DNA of 64,000 bases from positions 1-64,000 of the forward strand of contig CAKQWJ010000005.1 in the NCBI GenBank assembly GCA_934278925.1, given 5' to 3'. Source of the stretch: an uncultured Clostridia bacterium. Its GTDB lineage: Bacteria > Bacillota > Clostridia > Peptostreptococcales > Anaerovoracaceae. Below are positions 17,593 to 25,261 of this stretch, one piece after another; within the stretch, counting starts at the first letter, position 1, and the number at the start of each line of letters is the position of its first letter. A model generated the notes under the pieces. It was not told the DNA's origin, ran no database searches, and was given only the letters and a program-made list of their open reading frames with translations. The translations under genes were made by a program, and so were the position numbers.

Positions 17593-17652
17593 CACTCGCA
17601 CACTTGCAACCTTGCACACTTGCACACTTGCGTGCCTGCACACTTGCACACT
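17593..17652. repeat. Short tandem repeat (CTTGCACAC-like) in the trpS 3' untranslated region
   Basis: About six imperfect copies of a 9-11-nt unit built on CTTGCACA fill the 60 nt between the trpS stop and its terminator. The unit length suggests slippage. No role is evident. Confidence 0.7.
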
Positions 17653-17654
17653 TG

Positions 17655-18722
17655 TTATTTGTATTCCTTATCCCATCTCTCGAAGTAGTCGATCTGCATC
17701 GCATGCTTTACCGCAGCCAGCGTCTTCTCCGCAGTAGCTACCGCATCTGCGGTGCCGGCTCTCAGAATCTCGATGACTTCTTCCGGATGCTGCTCGTAGT
17801 ACGCTCTCTTTTCCCGAATTGGGGTCAGGAACTCGTTCAGAACGTTGAACAGGAATTTCTTTACCTTTACATCCCCCAGGCCGCCTCGGGTGTAGTGCTC
17901 CTTCAGCTCGTCCAGGTTCTTGTATTCCGGCAAGTACTTTTCGAAATCCTCATCACAGCAGAAGGCATCCAGGTACTGGAACACGGTGTTGCCTTCCAGG
18001 TGTCCCGGGTCGCTGACCTTCAGGTGGGTCGGATCGGTGTACATTCCCATAACCTTCTTTTTCAGCACATCCTCCGGATCCGACAGGTAGATGGTATTTC
18101 CAAGGGATTTACTCATCTTTGCCTGGCCGTCCGTACCCGGCAGTCTCATGCAGGACTGGTTCGGAGGCAGATAGATTTCCGGCTCGATCAGCACCTCGCC
18201 GTACACGTGATTGAAGCGGCGCACGATTTCCCGGCACAGCTCCAGCATCGGCTCCTGATCCTCGCCGACCGGAACGGTGGTGGCCATGAAAGCGGTGATA
18301 TCCGAAGCCTGGCTCACCGGATAGTTAAAGAAGCCCATCGGGATGTTATCCCCAAAACCTCTCATCTGAATTTCGGATTTGATGGTCGGGTTCCGCTGCA
18401 CGCGGGACACGGTCACCAGGTTCATGTAATACATGGTCAGCTCGTGGAGCTGCGGCACCAGGGACTGAATCATAATGGAAGTCTTTGACGGATCGATACC
18501 GATTGCCAGATAATCCATGGCTACCTGCATCACGCTCTCCCGCACCTTCTGCGGATTCTCCGCGTTGTCCGTCAGCGCCTGAGCGTCCGCAATCATGATA
18601 AACATCTTGTCGAACTCCGGATCCTTCTGAATCTCCAGCCGCTGTCTCAGGGAACCTACGTAATGTCCAATATGTAATTTACCGGTCGGTCTGTCGCCGG
18701 TCAGCATAACTTTACCTGCCAT
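17655..18722 (-). CDS. trpS: Tryptophanyl-tRNA synthetase
   Basis: 355 residues. Class I motifs are present: GKLHIGHYVGSL (HIGH) near residue 15 and AKMSKSLGN (KMSKS) near 210. The segment FMIADAQALTDN is characteristic of bacterial TrpRS. It charges tRNA-Trp in the cytoplasm. The ATG at 18722 follows GAGGAGG, so the frame upstream (MTIATCFYEEEKI) is not used. A 16-codon peptide ending in Trp lies 58 nt before this start and may control it. Confidence 0.97.
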   Translation of the reverse strand: MAGKVMLTGDRPTGKLHIGHYVGSLRQRLEIQKDPEFDKMFIMIADAQALTDNAENPQKVRESVMQVAMDYLAIGIDPSKTSIMIQSLVPQLHELTMYYMNLVTVSRVQRNPTIKSEIQMRGFGDNIPMGFFNYPVSQASDITAFMATTVPVGEDQEPMLELCREIVRRFNHVYGEVLIEPEIYLPPNQSCMRLPGTDGQAKMSKSLGNTIYLSDPEDVLKKKVMGMYTDPTHLKVSDPGHLEGNTVFQYLDAFCCDEDFEKYLPEYKNLDELKEHYTRGGLGDVKVKKFLFNVLNEFLTPIREKRAYYEQHPEEVIEILRAGTADAVATAEKTLAAVKHAMQIDYFERWDKEYK

Positions 18723-18780
18723 AATTTTTTCCTCCTCATAAAAACACGTTGCGATTGTCATAGCTTACCGTTTTGCCGGG

Positions 18781-18831
18781 TTACCATCGCCGATGTTCCA
18801 GGGCGGCCGGGTAAATTGCCGTATTTTTCAT
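18781..18831 (-). CDS. Leader peptide of trpS ending in a Trp codon
   Basis: A 16-codon frame, MKNTAIYPAALEHRRW followed by TAA, begins 7 nt after CAGGAG, a good ribosome site. Its last sense codon is TGG directly before the stop, and it precedes tryptophanyl-tRNA synthetase. A bulky R-R-W end next to a stop resembles arrest-type leader peptides such as TnaC in logic, though not in sequence. Ribosome stalling at the Trp codon or the stop could couple trpS expression to Trp or charged tRNA-Trp. It has only one Trp codon, so the role is inferred. Confidence 0.5.
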   Translation of the reverse strand: MKNTAIYPAALEHRRW

Positions 18832-18857
18832 AGCACCTTTCTCCTGTATCTTATAAA

Positions 18858-20219
18858 TTATAGTACATCGATCATCTCCCGGTGAATTTTGCGGGAATAG
18901 ATAATCGAGAACGTCAGGCCCACAATCTCTGCAATTGGGAATGACAGCCACACGAAGGTGACCTCACCCAAGCGGGACAGCAGGAACGCTGCCGGAAGCA
19001 GCACTACCAGCTGACGAATAATGGAAATATTCATGCTGTAAATGCTTTTTCCCAGAGCCTGGAATACGCTCCCCTTCATTATAGCATAGCCGGCCAGTGG
19101 AAAACCAACAGAAATAATTCGAAGCGCCGGGATGCCGATGGCCAGCATCTTGTCCGAGGCGTCGAAGATGCCCAGGAACACGTTCGGAATCACCCAGAAC
19201 AGAAGCATTCCCACCGTCATGATCATCACTGCGTACCGGGTGCTGAGCCGGGAGGCTTCCATGAGACGATCCTTCTTCCGCGCGCCGTAGTTGTACGCCA
19301 CAATCGGAACCACACCGTTGTTCAGTCCGAACACCGGCATGAAGATAAAACTCTGGAGCTTGAAGTAGGCACCGAAGGTGGCCACCGCTGTGGAGGAAAA
19401 TGCCCCCAGAATCAGGTTCAGGAAGAATACCATCACCGAACCCACCGCCTGCATGATGATGGACGGTACGCCGATCTGGTAGATTTCCTTAATGATATGC
19501 AGATCCGGCCGGAAGCCTTTCATGCTGATCTTCAGTTCCGTATTTTTCTTAATGTTCAGGTATACGCCCAGCAGCGCCGCAAACGTCTGTCCGAAAACCG
19601 TCGCAATAGCTGCACCGGCAACGCCCAGCTTCGGCGCACCCAGCAGTCCGAAGATCAGAATCGGGTCCATAATAATGTTGATAATCGCACCGCTTCCCTG
19701 GATGACCAGGATATATGCGGTTTTGCCCGTGCTCTGCAGCAGACGCTCCACGCACAGCTGCAGGAATACCATGATGGACAACGTGCAGACGATGCTCAAA
19801 TAGGTGGAGCCGTATTCTACAATCCGGGCGTTATCCGTCTGGAACGCGATGAACGGCCGCGCCGCCATGCCAATCAGCAGGAACAGCAGATACGTTGCAA
19901 AAGCCAGGAAAATCCCGTTCTGCGCCACCTTGTTGGCTCTGTCGAAACGTTTTGCCCCCAAATACCGGGAAATCAAGGCACTCATGCCCACCGCCGTACC
20001 GATGGCGAACGCCAGAATCAGCGACTGAATCGGGAAGCACATGGACACCGCCGTCAGCGCGTCTTCATTAATCCAGGACACGAACATGCTGTCCACAATG
20101 TTATACGCCGCCTGAACGAACATGGAAATCATCAGCGGGAAAGACATCTTCAGCAGGAGCCCCTTCACCGGCGCATACCCCATCCGATTCTCTGCCTGCA
20201 AACTCTCTTCACTCATCAT
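18858..20219 (-). CDS. MATE-family efflux transporter
   Basis: About 453 residues with twelve membrane helices in two related halves, as in MATE exporters of the DinF/NorM superfamily. Recognisable segments are FPLMISMFVQAAYNIVDSMFVSW in helix 1 and GLNNGVVPIVAYNYGARKKDR in the second half. It probably exports cationic compounds using an ion gradient; the substrate cannot be read from sequence. The start is uncertain: ATGs lie at 20219 and 20216 with only weak ribosome sites, and TTG codons lie upstream at 20231 and 20243, the latter touching GAGAGAGG. Confidence 0.93.
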   Translation of the reverse strand: MMSEESLQAENRMGYAPVKGLLLKMSFPLMISMFVQAAYNIVDSMFVSWINEDALTAVSMCFPIQSLILAFAIGTAVGMSALISRYLGAKRFDRANKVAQNGIFLAFATYLLFLLIGMAARPFIAFQTDNARIVEYGSTYLSIVCTLSIMVFLQLCVERLLQSTGKTAYILVIQGSGAIINIIMDPILIFGLLGAPKLGVAGAAIATVFGQTFAALLGVYLNIKKNTELKISMKGFRPDLHIIKEIYQIGVPSIIMQAVGSVMVFFLNLILGAFSSTAVATFGAYFKLQSFIFMPVFGLNNGVVPIVAYNYGARKKDRLMEASRLSTRYAVMIMTVGMLLFWVIPNVFLGIFDASDKMLAIGIPALRIISVGFPLAGYAIMKGSVFQALGKSIYSMNISIIRQLVVLLPAAFLLSRLGEVTFVWLSFPIAEIVGLTFSIIYSRKIHREMIDVL

Positions 20220-20243
20220 TTCTTTACTCAAACTAAATCTCAA

Positions 20244-20546
20244 CCTCTCTCTTTTTACATTCTTCTCGTATATGTTTACCTTTTATTGTAGCACATTTCC
20301 CCCTTCGTATGGGTAAAATAAAATATTATCAGGCGGGGGCGGCCGGAAAAGTCCGGACGGGGCGAACTTTTTTTACCGAAAATCTCATGCAAAATCCGCA
20401 TGGGCAATCCAAAAAACACTCTAATTTAGTGTCGGAAATTGTACTCGAGATACAAATTTGTGTCCAAAATTGCACTGTTTTCCATACAATTCGAGGTTTT
20501 TTCTAACTTCTTTAATTTTTATAACAAAAATTTTTAAAATTTTTTG
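20244..20546. other. AT-rich intergenic region before the symporter promoter
   Basis: A divergent region with no supported gene. It holds a diffuse near-palindrome around 20430-20460 (AAATTGTA..TACAAATTT) and long A/T tracts upstream of the symporter promoter, possibly an UP-like element. Nothing else is clear. Confidence 0.4.
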
Positions 20547-20575
20547 TTGACAATCACAGAATCTTGTTTTAAACT
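20547..20575 (+). promoter_or_regulatory. Sigma-A promoter of the AGCS symporter
   Basis: TTGACA at 20547-20552 and TAAACT at 20570-20575 are separated by exactly 17 nt, with A/T tracts upstream. Transcription should start near 20582, just before a hairpin (20586-20622) in the 5' untranslated region. Confidence 0.8.
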
Positions 20576-20585
20576 AATTCCATCA

Positions 20586-20622
20586 GTCAGAGAGCTGGTT
20601 GGAATAAGGTTTTATCTCTGAC
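20586..20622 (+). other. 5'-UTR hairpin upstream of the symporter gene
   Basis: GTCAGAGA (20586-20593) pairs with TCTCTGAC (20615-20622) around a 21-nt loop, about 40 nt before the start codon of 20664. The loop has GCTGGTTGG but not the conserved parts of any riboswitch or T-box I know. It may stabilise or regulate the transcript. Confidence 0.45.
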
Positions 20623-20663
20623 GGGAATTTGAAACTGAATCTATAAAATAGGAGGTTACATTC

Positions 20664-22118
20664 ATGAAACAATTCACAGCAATGCTGAGCACCATTGACG
20701 GTTATGTATGGGGCATCCCCATGCTGGTACTCATTATCGGAACCGGCCTGCTTCTCACCGTGAGAACCGGAGCTCTGCAGTTCTGCAAATTGGGTAAAGC
20801 GCTGAAGTACATGGTTCACAACGAGGAAGGCGGCGAAGGAGAGGTCTCCAGTTTCGCAGCGCTGACCACCGCGCTGGCGGCTACCGTTGGAACCGGAAAC
20901 ATCGTCGGCGTTGCCACCGCAATCTGCACCGGCGGACCTGGCGCATTGTTCTGGATGGAAGTTGCCGCTTGCGTAGGTATGGCCACCAAGTATTCGGAGG
21001 GCCTCCTGGCGGTAAAATATCGTGTTCTGGACGAGAACGGCAGAGCACTGGGCGGACCGTTCTACTATATCGAAAGAGGTCTGGGCCCGAACTGGAAATG
21101 GCTGGCGAAGCTCTTCGCCTTCTTCGGCGCAGCAGCCGGCATTCTGGGAATCGGCACCATCACTCAGGTAAACTCCATCACCTCCGCAGTGGGCCGGGTA
21201 TTCGATCCGGAAAGCAAGCACATTGCATTCTCCATCGGCGACCACTCCTACACTTGGACTACAACAATCGCTGCAATCGTGGTAACCGCACTGGTGGCAC
21301 TGGTTGTCATCGGCGGCATCCAGAGAATCTCTTCCGTAGCATCTCTGGTTGTTCCGGCAATGATGGTACTGTACGTTTCCGCATCCGTTGCAATTTTGAT
21401 TTATAACTACGCTGCAATCCCGGCAGCAATCACCACCATCGTTAAGAGCGCATTCGGTATGGATGCGGTTGCCGGCGGTGCACTGGGTGCCATGATTGCC
21501 GCAATGCAGAAGGGTGTTGCAAGAGGTATTTTCTCCAACGAATCCGGCCTGGGTTCCGCACCGATCGCGGCAGCGGCAGCACAGACGAAGGAACCGGTTC
21601 GTCAGGGTCTGGTATCCATGACCGGTACTTTCCTGGACACCATCGTAATCTGCACCATGACCGGTCTGACCATCGTCATCACCGGTTCCCACAAAGTGGG
21701 TCTGGAAGGCGTAGACGTAACCATTCGTGCTTTTGGCCAGGGACTTCCTTGGAGTGAAACCGTGGGCGCCATCCTGCTGATGGTCTGCCTGGCAGTATTC
21801 GCCTTCACCACCACACTGGGCTGGGACTACTACGGCGAACGCTGCTTGGAATACTTCACCAATAAAAACATGAAAGCCGTAAAGGCATACCGTTACCTGT
21901 ACATTCTGGCGGTTCTCATCGGTCCGTTCCTCACACTGGAATTCGTATGGACCTTCGCCGACATCTTCAACGGCCTGATGGCGTTCCCGAACCTGGTTGG
22001 ACTCCTGGGACTCAGCGGTGTCGTTGCGGCGGAAACCCGCAGCTACTTCAAGCGTCTGAACGCCGGCGAGATCGACGAGGGCGAGAAGTTCCGCAAGAAG
22101 CAGAAGAACGCAGCATAA
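20664..22118 (+). CDS. Sodium:alanine symporter family protein (AGCS)
   Basis: 484 residues with about eleven membrane helices. Family-specific segments are ALTTALAATVGTGNIVGVATAI near residue 70, GPGALFWMEVAACVGMATKYSE, and GIFSNESGLGSAPIAAAAA near 290. AGCS carriers import alanine or glycine with sodium. It is a single-gene plus-strand unit among minus-strand genes, with its own promoter, a 5'-UTR hairpin, an AGGAGG site and a strong terminator. Confidence 0.95.
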   Translation: MKQFTAMLSTIDGYVWGIPMLVLIIGTGLLLTVRTGALQFCKLGKALKYMVHNEEGGEGEVSSFAALTTALAATVGTGNIVGVATAICTGGPGALFWMEVAACVGMATKYSEGLLAVKYRVLDENGRALGGPFYYIERGLGPNWKWLAKLFAFFGAAAGILGIGTITQVNSITSAVGRVFDPESKHIAFSIGDHSYTWTTTIAAIVVTALVALVVIGGIQRISSVASLVVPAMMVLYVSASVAILIYNYAAIPAAITTIVKSAFGMDAVAGGALGAMIAAMQKGVARGIFSNESGLGSAPIAAAAAQTKEPVRQGLVSMTGTFLDTIVICTMTGLTIVITGSHKVGLEGVDVTIRAFGQGLPWSETVGAILLMVCLAVFAFTTTLGWDYYGERCLEYFTNKNMKAVKAYRYLYILAVLIGPFLTLEFVWTFADIFNGLMAFPNLVGLLGLSGVVAAETRSYFKRLNAGEIDEGEKFRKKQKNAA

Positions 22119-22160
22119 CGCATTCATATCATTTCCTATATCATCACACAATTTGATGAA

Positions 22161-22201
22161 AGAATCCCCGGGGCGTCCTCCAGAATAGCCCCGGGGATTC
22201 T
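22161..22201. terminator. Bidirectional terminator between symporter and ogt
   Basis: AGAATCCCCGGGGC (22161-22174) and its reverse complement (22188-22201) form a 14-bp stem, followed on the plus strand by TTCGTTCTTTTTTCT. It lies between convergent genes. Confidence 0.9.
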
Positions 22202-22214
22202 TTCGTTCTTTTTT

Positions 22215-22787
22215 CTATTCCTCCAACTGCTTCTGCATCGTCCGGTGGCTCTCGATGGTCAGCAGCTTCTCTTTAATGTCCAACCCGCCGTTATACCCCG
22301 TCAGCCGGCCCCGGGATCCGATGACTCGGTGGCAGGGGATCACCAGCGGCAGCCGATTGTGGTTCGCCGCGATGCCCACCGCCCGCCAGGCTTTGGGGCT
22401 GCCGGCGGCTTCAGCGATTTCCCGGTAGGTGCGGGTTTCGCCGTAGGGGATGTCCAGCATGGCACACCACACTTCTTCCTGGAAGCGGGTTCCTTCCATG
22501 CGAATGGGAAAGGTGAATTCCTCCCTCTCTTCTTCCAAATATTCCTGAATCTGCCGGCAGGCCTTCTTCAGGACGGGGGCGACTTCGGCGCGATTCAGGT
22601 TGTTCCGAGTGTAGGCCGGGCCTTCGCCGGCGGGGAGACCGCCTCCCTCGAAGCAGACAGAGGGGAAGGGGTCTTGGAGGAAAGCAATTTCCCGAATCTC
22701 CTTTTGGTTCCCTTTGATCTTCAGTTTTCCGATGATTCCCGTATCATAGATGATGGTTTCCATCCGCCCTTCCCGGTTTTCCTGCAT
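22215..22787 (-). CDS. ogt: Methylated-DNA--protein-cysteine methyltransferase
   Basis: 190 residues. The C-terminal domain has the active site PCHRV (VIPCHRVIGSRGRLTGYNGG) and the helix-turn-helix segment preceding it (IPYGETRTYREIAEAAGSPKAWRAVG). It transfers the methyl group from O6-methylguanine to its own Cys, a suicide DNA-repair reaction. The ATG at 22787 follows AAAGGAGG. The frame stays open far upstream through the terminator and tRNA, which is clearly not coding. Confidence 0.95.
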   Translation of the reverse strand: MQENREGRMETIIYDTGIIGKLKIKGNQKEIREIAFLQDPFPSVCFEGGGLPAGEGPAYTRNNLNRAEVAPVLKKACRQIQEYLEEEREEFTFPIRMEGTRFQEEVWCAMLDIPYGETRTYREIAEAAGSPKAWRAVGIAANHNRLPLVIPCHRVIGSRGRLTGYNGGLDIKEKLLTIESHRTMQKQLEE

Positions 22788-22924
22788 TTCGACCTCCTTT
22801 ATCATTCCATTTGTTGGAGCCATTGTATCACAAGAATTGCGCCGGTAAAGGGTCTCTGGACAAAAAGGACTTTTCCCCCGGGAAAAAGTACGAAAACGCC
22901 CGAAACGTAAACTTCCGAATATAA

Positions 22925-22960
22925 AAAAACCGGTCAATGCATTTGCATTGACCGGTTTTT
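22925..22960 (-). terminator. Terminator of tRNA-Thr
   Basis: AAAAACCGGTCAATGC and its reverse complement form a 16-bp stem with a 4-nt loop, followed on the minus strand by more T residues. It lies 8 nt after the tRNA CCA end. Confidence 0.9.
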
Positions 22961-22967
22961 CTCCTCT

Positions 22968-23042
22968 TGGAGCTGCTGGCGAGAATCGAACTCGCAACCC
23001 CTTCATTACGAGTGAAGTGCTCTACCATTGAGCCACAGCAGC
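22968..23042 (-). tRNA. tRNA-Thr (anticodon CGT)
   Basis: Read on the minus strand from 23042, the acceptor GCTGCTG pairs with CAGCAGC, U73 and an encoded CCA follow, the D-loop holds GGTAGAGC, the anticodon stem is CTTCA/TGAAG with loop CTCGTAA (anticodon CGT), and the T-arm is GCGAGTTCGATTCTCGC. The cloverleaf is complete. It reads ACG codons. Confidence 0.95.
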
Positions 23043-23067
23043 ACGTTCGTAACCGAATTGCCCTATA

Positions 23068-23096
23068 ATTATACACGAACGAAGAGGTAATTGCAA
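23068..23096 (-). promoter_or_regulatory. Promoter of tRNA-Thr
   Basis: On the minus strand TTGCAA (-35, 23091-23096) and TATAAT (-10, 23068-23073) are separated by 17 nt, about 25 nt before the mature tRNA start. Confidence 0.85.
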
Positions 23097-23125
23097 GGAA
23101 AAGCCCTTTTATTTTTCTTTCCGGT

Positions 23126-24223
23126 TTATCCAATATCCGTGATATTGCCAAAAGCCAGTCCAACATAGCCTTGGGCGTACGCGGCCGCCACCATCTCACC
23201 CGCACTGTTCATGTACACCAGGGTGCCGGACGACTTCTCCACGAAGGTGAAATTTTTCTTTTTCAGCGCCGCGAGGTACTTCTGATAGGTTTTCTTCCCG
23301 GCTTTATATTGGACGGATGTCACCCCGTCGACTTTCTGAAATTTGCCGCGCTTCCCGTACAGCGCCCCAAAATCCGGGATTTTATATCCTTTGTAGTGCT
23401 TCGGCACCGTGACCCTGCACTTCAGGGTAATGCCGTTTCGCACCGCCGTAACGGTGCAGGTTCCGCCCTTTAGCGCAGTCACCGTTCCCTTCTTGGACAC
23501 CGTCGCCACCTTCTTGTTGCCGGACTTCCACCGGATGCGGCCCTTCCCGCCGGTCACCTTCAGCCGGAAGCTCCGGGAATTGTAGACGGTGATTTTCTTT
23601 TTATTCAGCCGCGGATTCACTACGGTCACCTTGCAGATGTATTTTCTCCCGCCAAAACGAGCGATCACCTTGCAGGTCCCACTTTTCCGGCCCTTCACCA
23701 CGCCTTTGCCGTTGACCGTGGCCACTTTCTTGTTGGAGCTGCTCCATTTCACGCCGGACTTCGCCCCCACCAAAACATTGGTGAACCGGGCGTTCTTCCG
23801 AATGGTTTTCTTCTTATACTTCAGACCCTTCGGCTCCACCGTCACCTTGCACTCCGCCCGGCTGCCCGACGGAAAAACCGCGCTCACCGTGCACTTCCCG
23901 GCACTCTTGGCCGTGATCAGCCCATTTTTGTCCACGGCAGCGACTTCAGCCTTGTCGGACGCCCAGGTCACATTGACCGGCAAACCTTCCGGCTGAGTAT
24001 TCGCTAAAACCAGTTTCTTTTTCGCCTTGTACTTCAGATTCAGCGCGGCCGGGAGCTCCCCGGACTGCGCCTCGGTCGGCGGATTTTCTTGACCTTCAGC
24101 AGTTGTTCCAAGCTGCCTGTTGCTACCTTTATCAGTTGCCGATCCCACCTCTGCAGCTGCAAAAGCCGGAATCACAGACACCGTCAAAATTCCTGCGAGG
24201 ACCATTGCTAGAATGCGTTTCAT
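23126..24223 (-). CDS. Secreted protein with three Big2 (bacterial Ig-like) domains
   Basis: 365 residues. It has a signal peptide (MKRILAMVLAGILTVSVIPAFA), a short acidic linker and three Big2-type domains. Their signature strands are VTWASDKAEVAAVDKNGLITAKSAGKCTV-, VKWSSSNKKVATVNGKGVVKGRKSGTCKV- and IRWKSGNKKVATVSKKGTVTALKGGTCTV-like. The last 90 residues form a separate region (YQKYLAALKKKNFTFVEK..) of unknown type. It is probably a cell-surface or secreted protein; very Lys-rich. A single-gene unit next to palindromic array A. Confidence 0.88.
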   Translation of the reverse strand: MKRILAMVLAGILTVSVIPAFAAAEVGSATDKGSNRQLGTTAEGQENPPTEAQSGELPAALNLKYKAKKKLVLANTQPEGLPVNVTWASDKAEVAAVDKNGLITAKSAGKCTVSAVFPSGSRAECKVTVEPKGLKYKKKTIRKNARFTNVLVGAKSGVKWSSSNKKVATVNGKGVVKGRKSGTCKVIARFGGRKYICKVTVVNPRLNKKKITVYNSRSFRLKVTGGKGRIRWKSGNKKVATVSKKGTVTALKGGTCTVTAVRNGITLKCRVTVPKHYKGYKIPDFGALYGKRGKFQKVDGVTSVQYKAGKKTYQKYLAALKKKNFTFVEKSSGTLVYMNSAGEMVAAAYAQGYVGLAFGNITDIG

Positions 24224-24299
24224 ATTCTGTCCTCCACTTACAACTATTCAGGTTAACACGTCTTAATTGGAGTATATCAGAGCCGCCGCCCGCCCGCAA

Positions 24300-25055
24300 G
24301 GGCCGGCGCCAACATGGGCGGCGGGGCGGCGCCAACATGGGCGGCAGGCAGGCGGGATTCGGGGCGCCCTGTTGGCGTGGCCAGGCGGTGGGATAAGGTT
24401 TTGTCGGGAGGGCGGCGCCAACATGGGCGGCCGCCGGGCAAGATTCGGGGCGCCCTGTTGGCGTGGCCAGGCGGTGGGATAAGGTTTTGCCGGGAGGGCG
24501 GCGCCAACATGGGCGGCAGGCTCGCGGGATTTCAGGTGCCCTGTTGGCGTGGCCAGGCGGTGGGATAAGGTTTTGCCGGCGGGCCGGCGCCAACATGGAC
24601 GGCCGCCAGGCGGAATTCGGGGCGACCTGTTGGCGTGGCCAGGCGGTAGGATATGGCTTTGACGGGAAGGAGGCGCCAACATGGGCGGACGGCAGGCGGG
24701 ATTTCAGGCGACCTGTTGGCGTGGCCAGGCGGTGGGATAAGGTTTTGCCGGCGGGCCGGCGCCAACATGGACGGCCGCCAGGCGGTCTTCAGGCCGACCT
24801 GTTGGCGTGGCCAGGCGGTAGGATAAGGTTTTGCCGGGAGGGAGACGCCAACATGGACGGCCGGCAGGCAAGATTCGGGGCGACCTGTTGGCGTGGCCAG
24901 GCGGTGGGATAAGGCTTTGCCGGCGGGCCGGCGCCAACAGGCCAGCAGGCAGGATTCGGGGCGACCTGTTGGCGTGGCCAGGCGGTGGGATAAGGTTTTG
25001 CCGGCGGGGCGGCGCCAACATGGGCGGCCGGCAGGCGGAATTCGGGGCGGCCGCC
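24300..25055. repeat. Array A: 86-nt tandem palindromic repeats
   Basis: Eight complete units begin at 24371, 24457, 24543, 24629, 24715, 24801, 24887 and 24968, a period of 86 nt except the last step (81). Each unit has a 52-nt imperfect palindrome with arms GTTGGCG and CGCCAAC and a core GGYTTTGCCGG, then a 34-nt GC-rich segment that differs only modestly between units. A partial unit leads the array. It fills the 1-kb gap between the Big2 and LVIVD genes. Open frames across it are artefacts of the period and composition. Arrays B and C have the same 52-nt geometry. Confidence 0.93.
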
Positions 25056-25071
25056 GTCCATACAATAGAAC

Positions 25072-25107
25072 AGGCTTGCAGAAGGAACTCGTTCCTCCTG
25101 CAAGCCT
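25072..25107. terminator. Terminator-like hairpin downstream of the LVIVD gene
   Basis: AGGCTTGCAGAAGGAAC (25072-25088) pairs with GTTCCTCCTGCAAGCCT (25091-25107) with one mismatch. It lies between the LVIVD gene stop and array A. The minus-strand T-tract is weak. Confidence 0.65.
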
Positions 25108-25261
25108 ACATCTCTAGTCTTTCTAGTCTATTCTTTCCCTTTTTTACAAAACGTTGCCCGGCATATTTCGCGAGACCATAGAAAAAGCGTTCCCTCTTCG
25201 CTCTGCCGGTCGCCTACGGTCTCGTTGTTCGTATTTTTTTACAGAGCGTTCTTTTACAAAA

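Noticed and set aside
20586..20622. T-box or riboswitch before the AGCS symporter
   Set aside because: Only a simple hairpin is present; T-box TGGNACCGCG-type and known riboswitch cores are absent.
20583..22151. 522-codon minus-strand frame opposite the symporter
   Set aside because: Antisense to a clear AGCS gene; Cys/His/Gln-rich composition is typical of a shadow frame.
22788..23006. N-terminal extension of Ogt through the tRNA and terminator
   Set aside because: It would be read across a tRNA gene and a terminator; the ATG at 22787 has AAAGGAGG.
24132..25181. Many long overlapping frames in both strands of array A, rich in Arg, Pro and Gly
   Set aside because: The 86-nt repeat and high GC leave few stops; the peptides just repeat the array.
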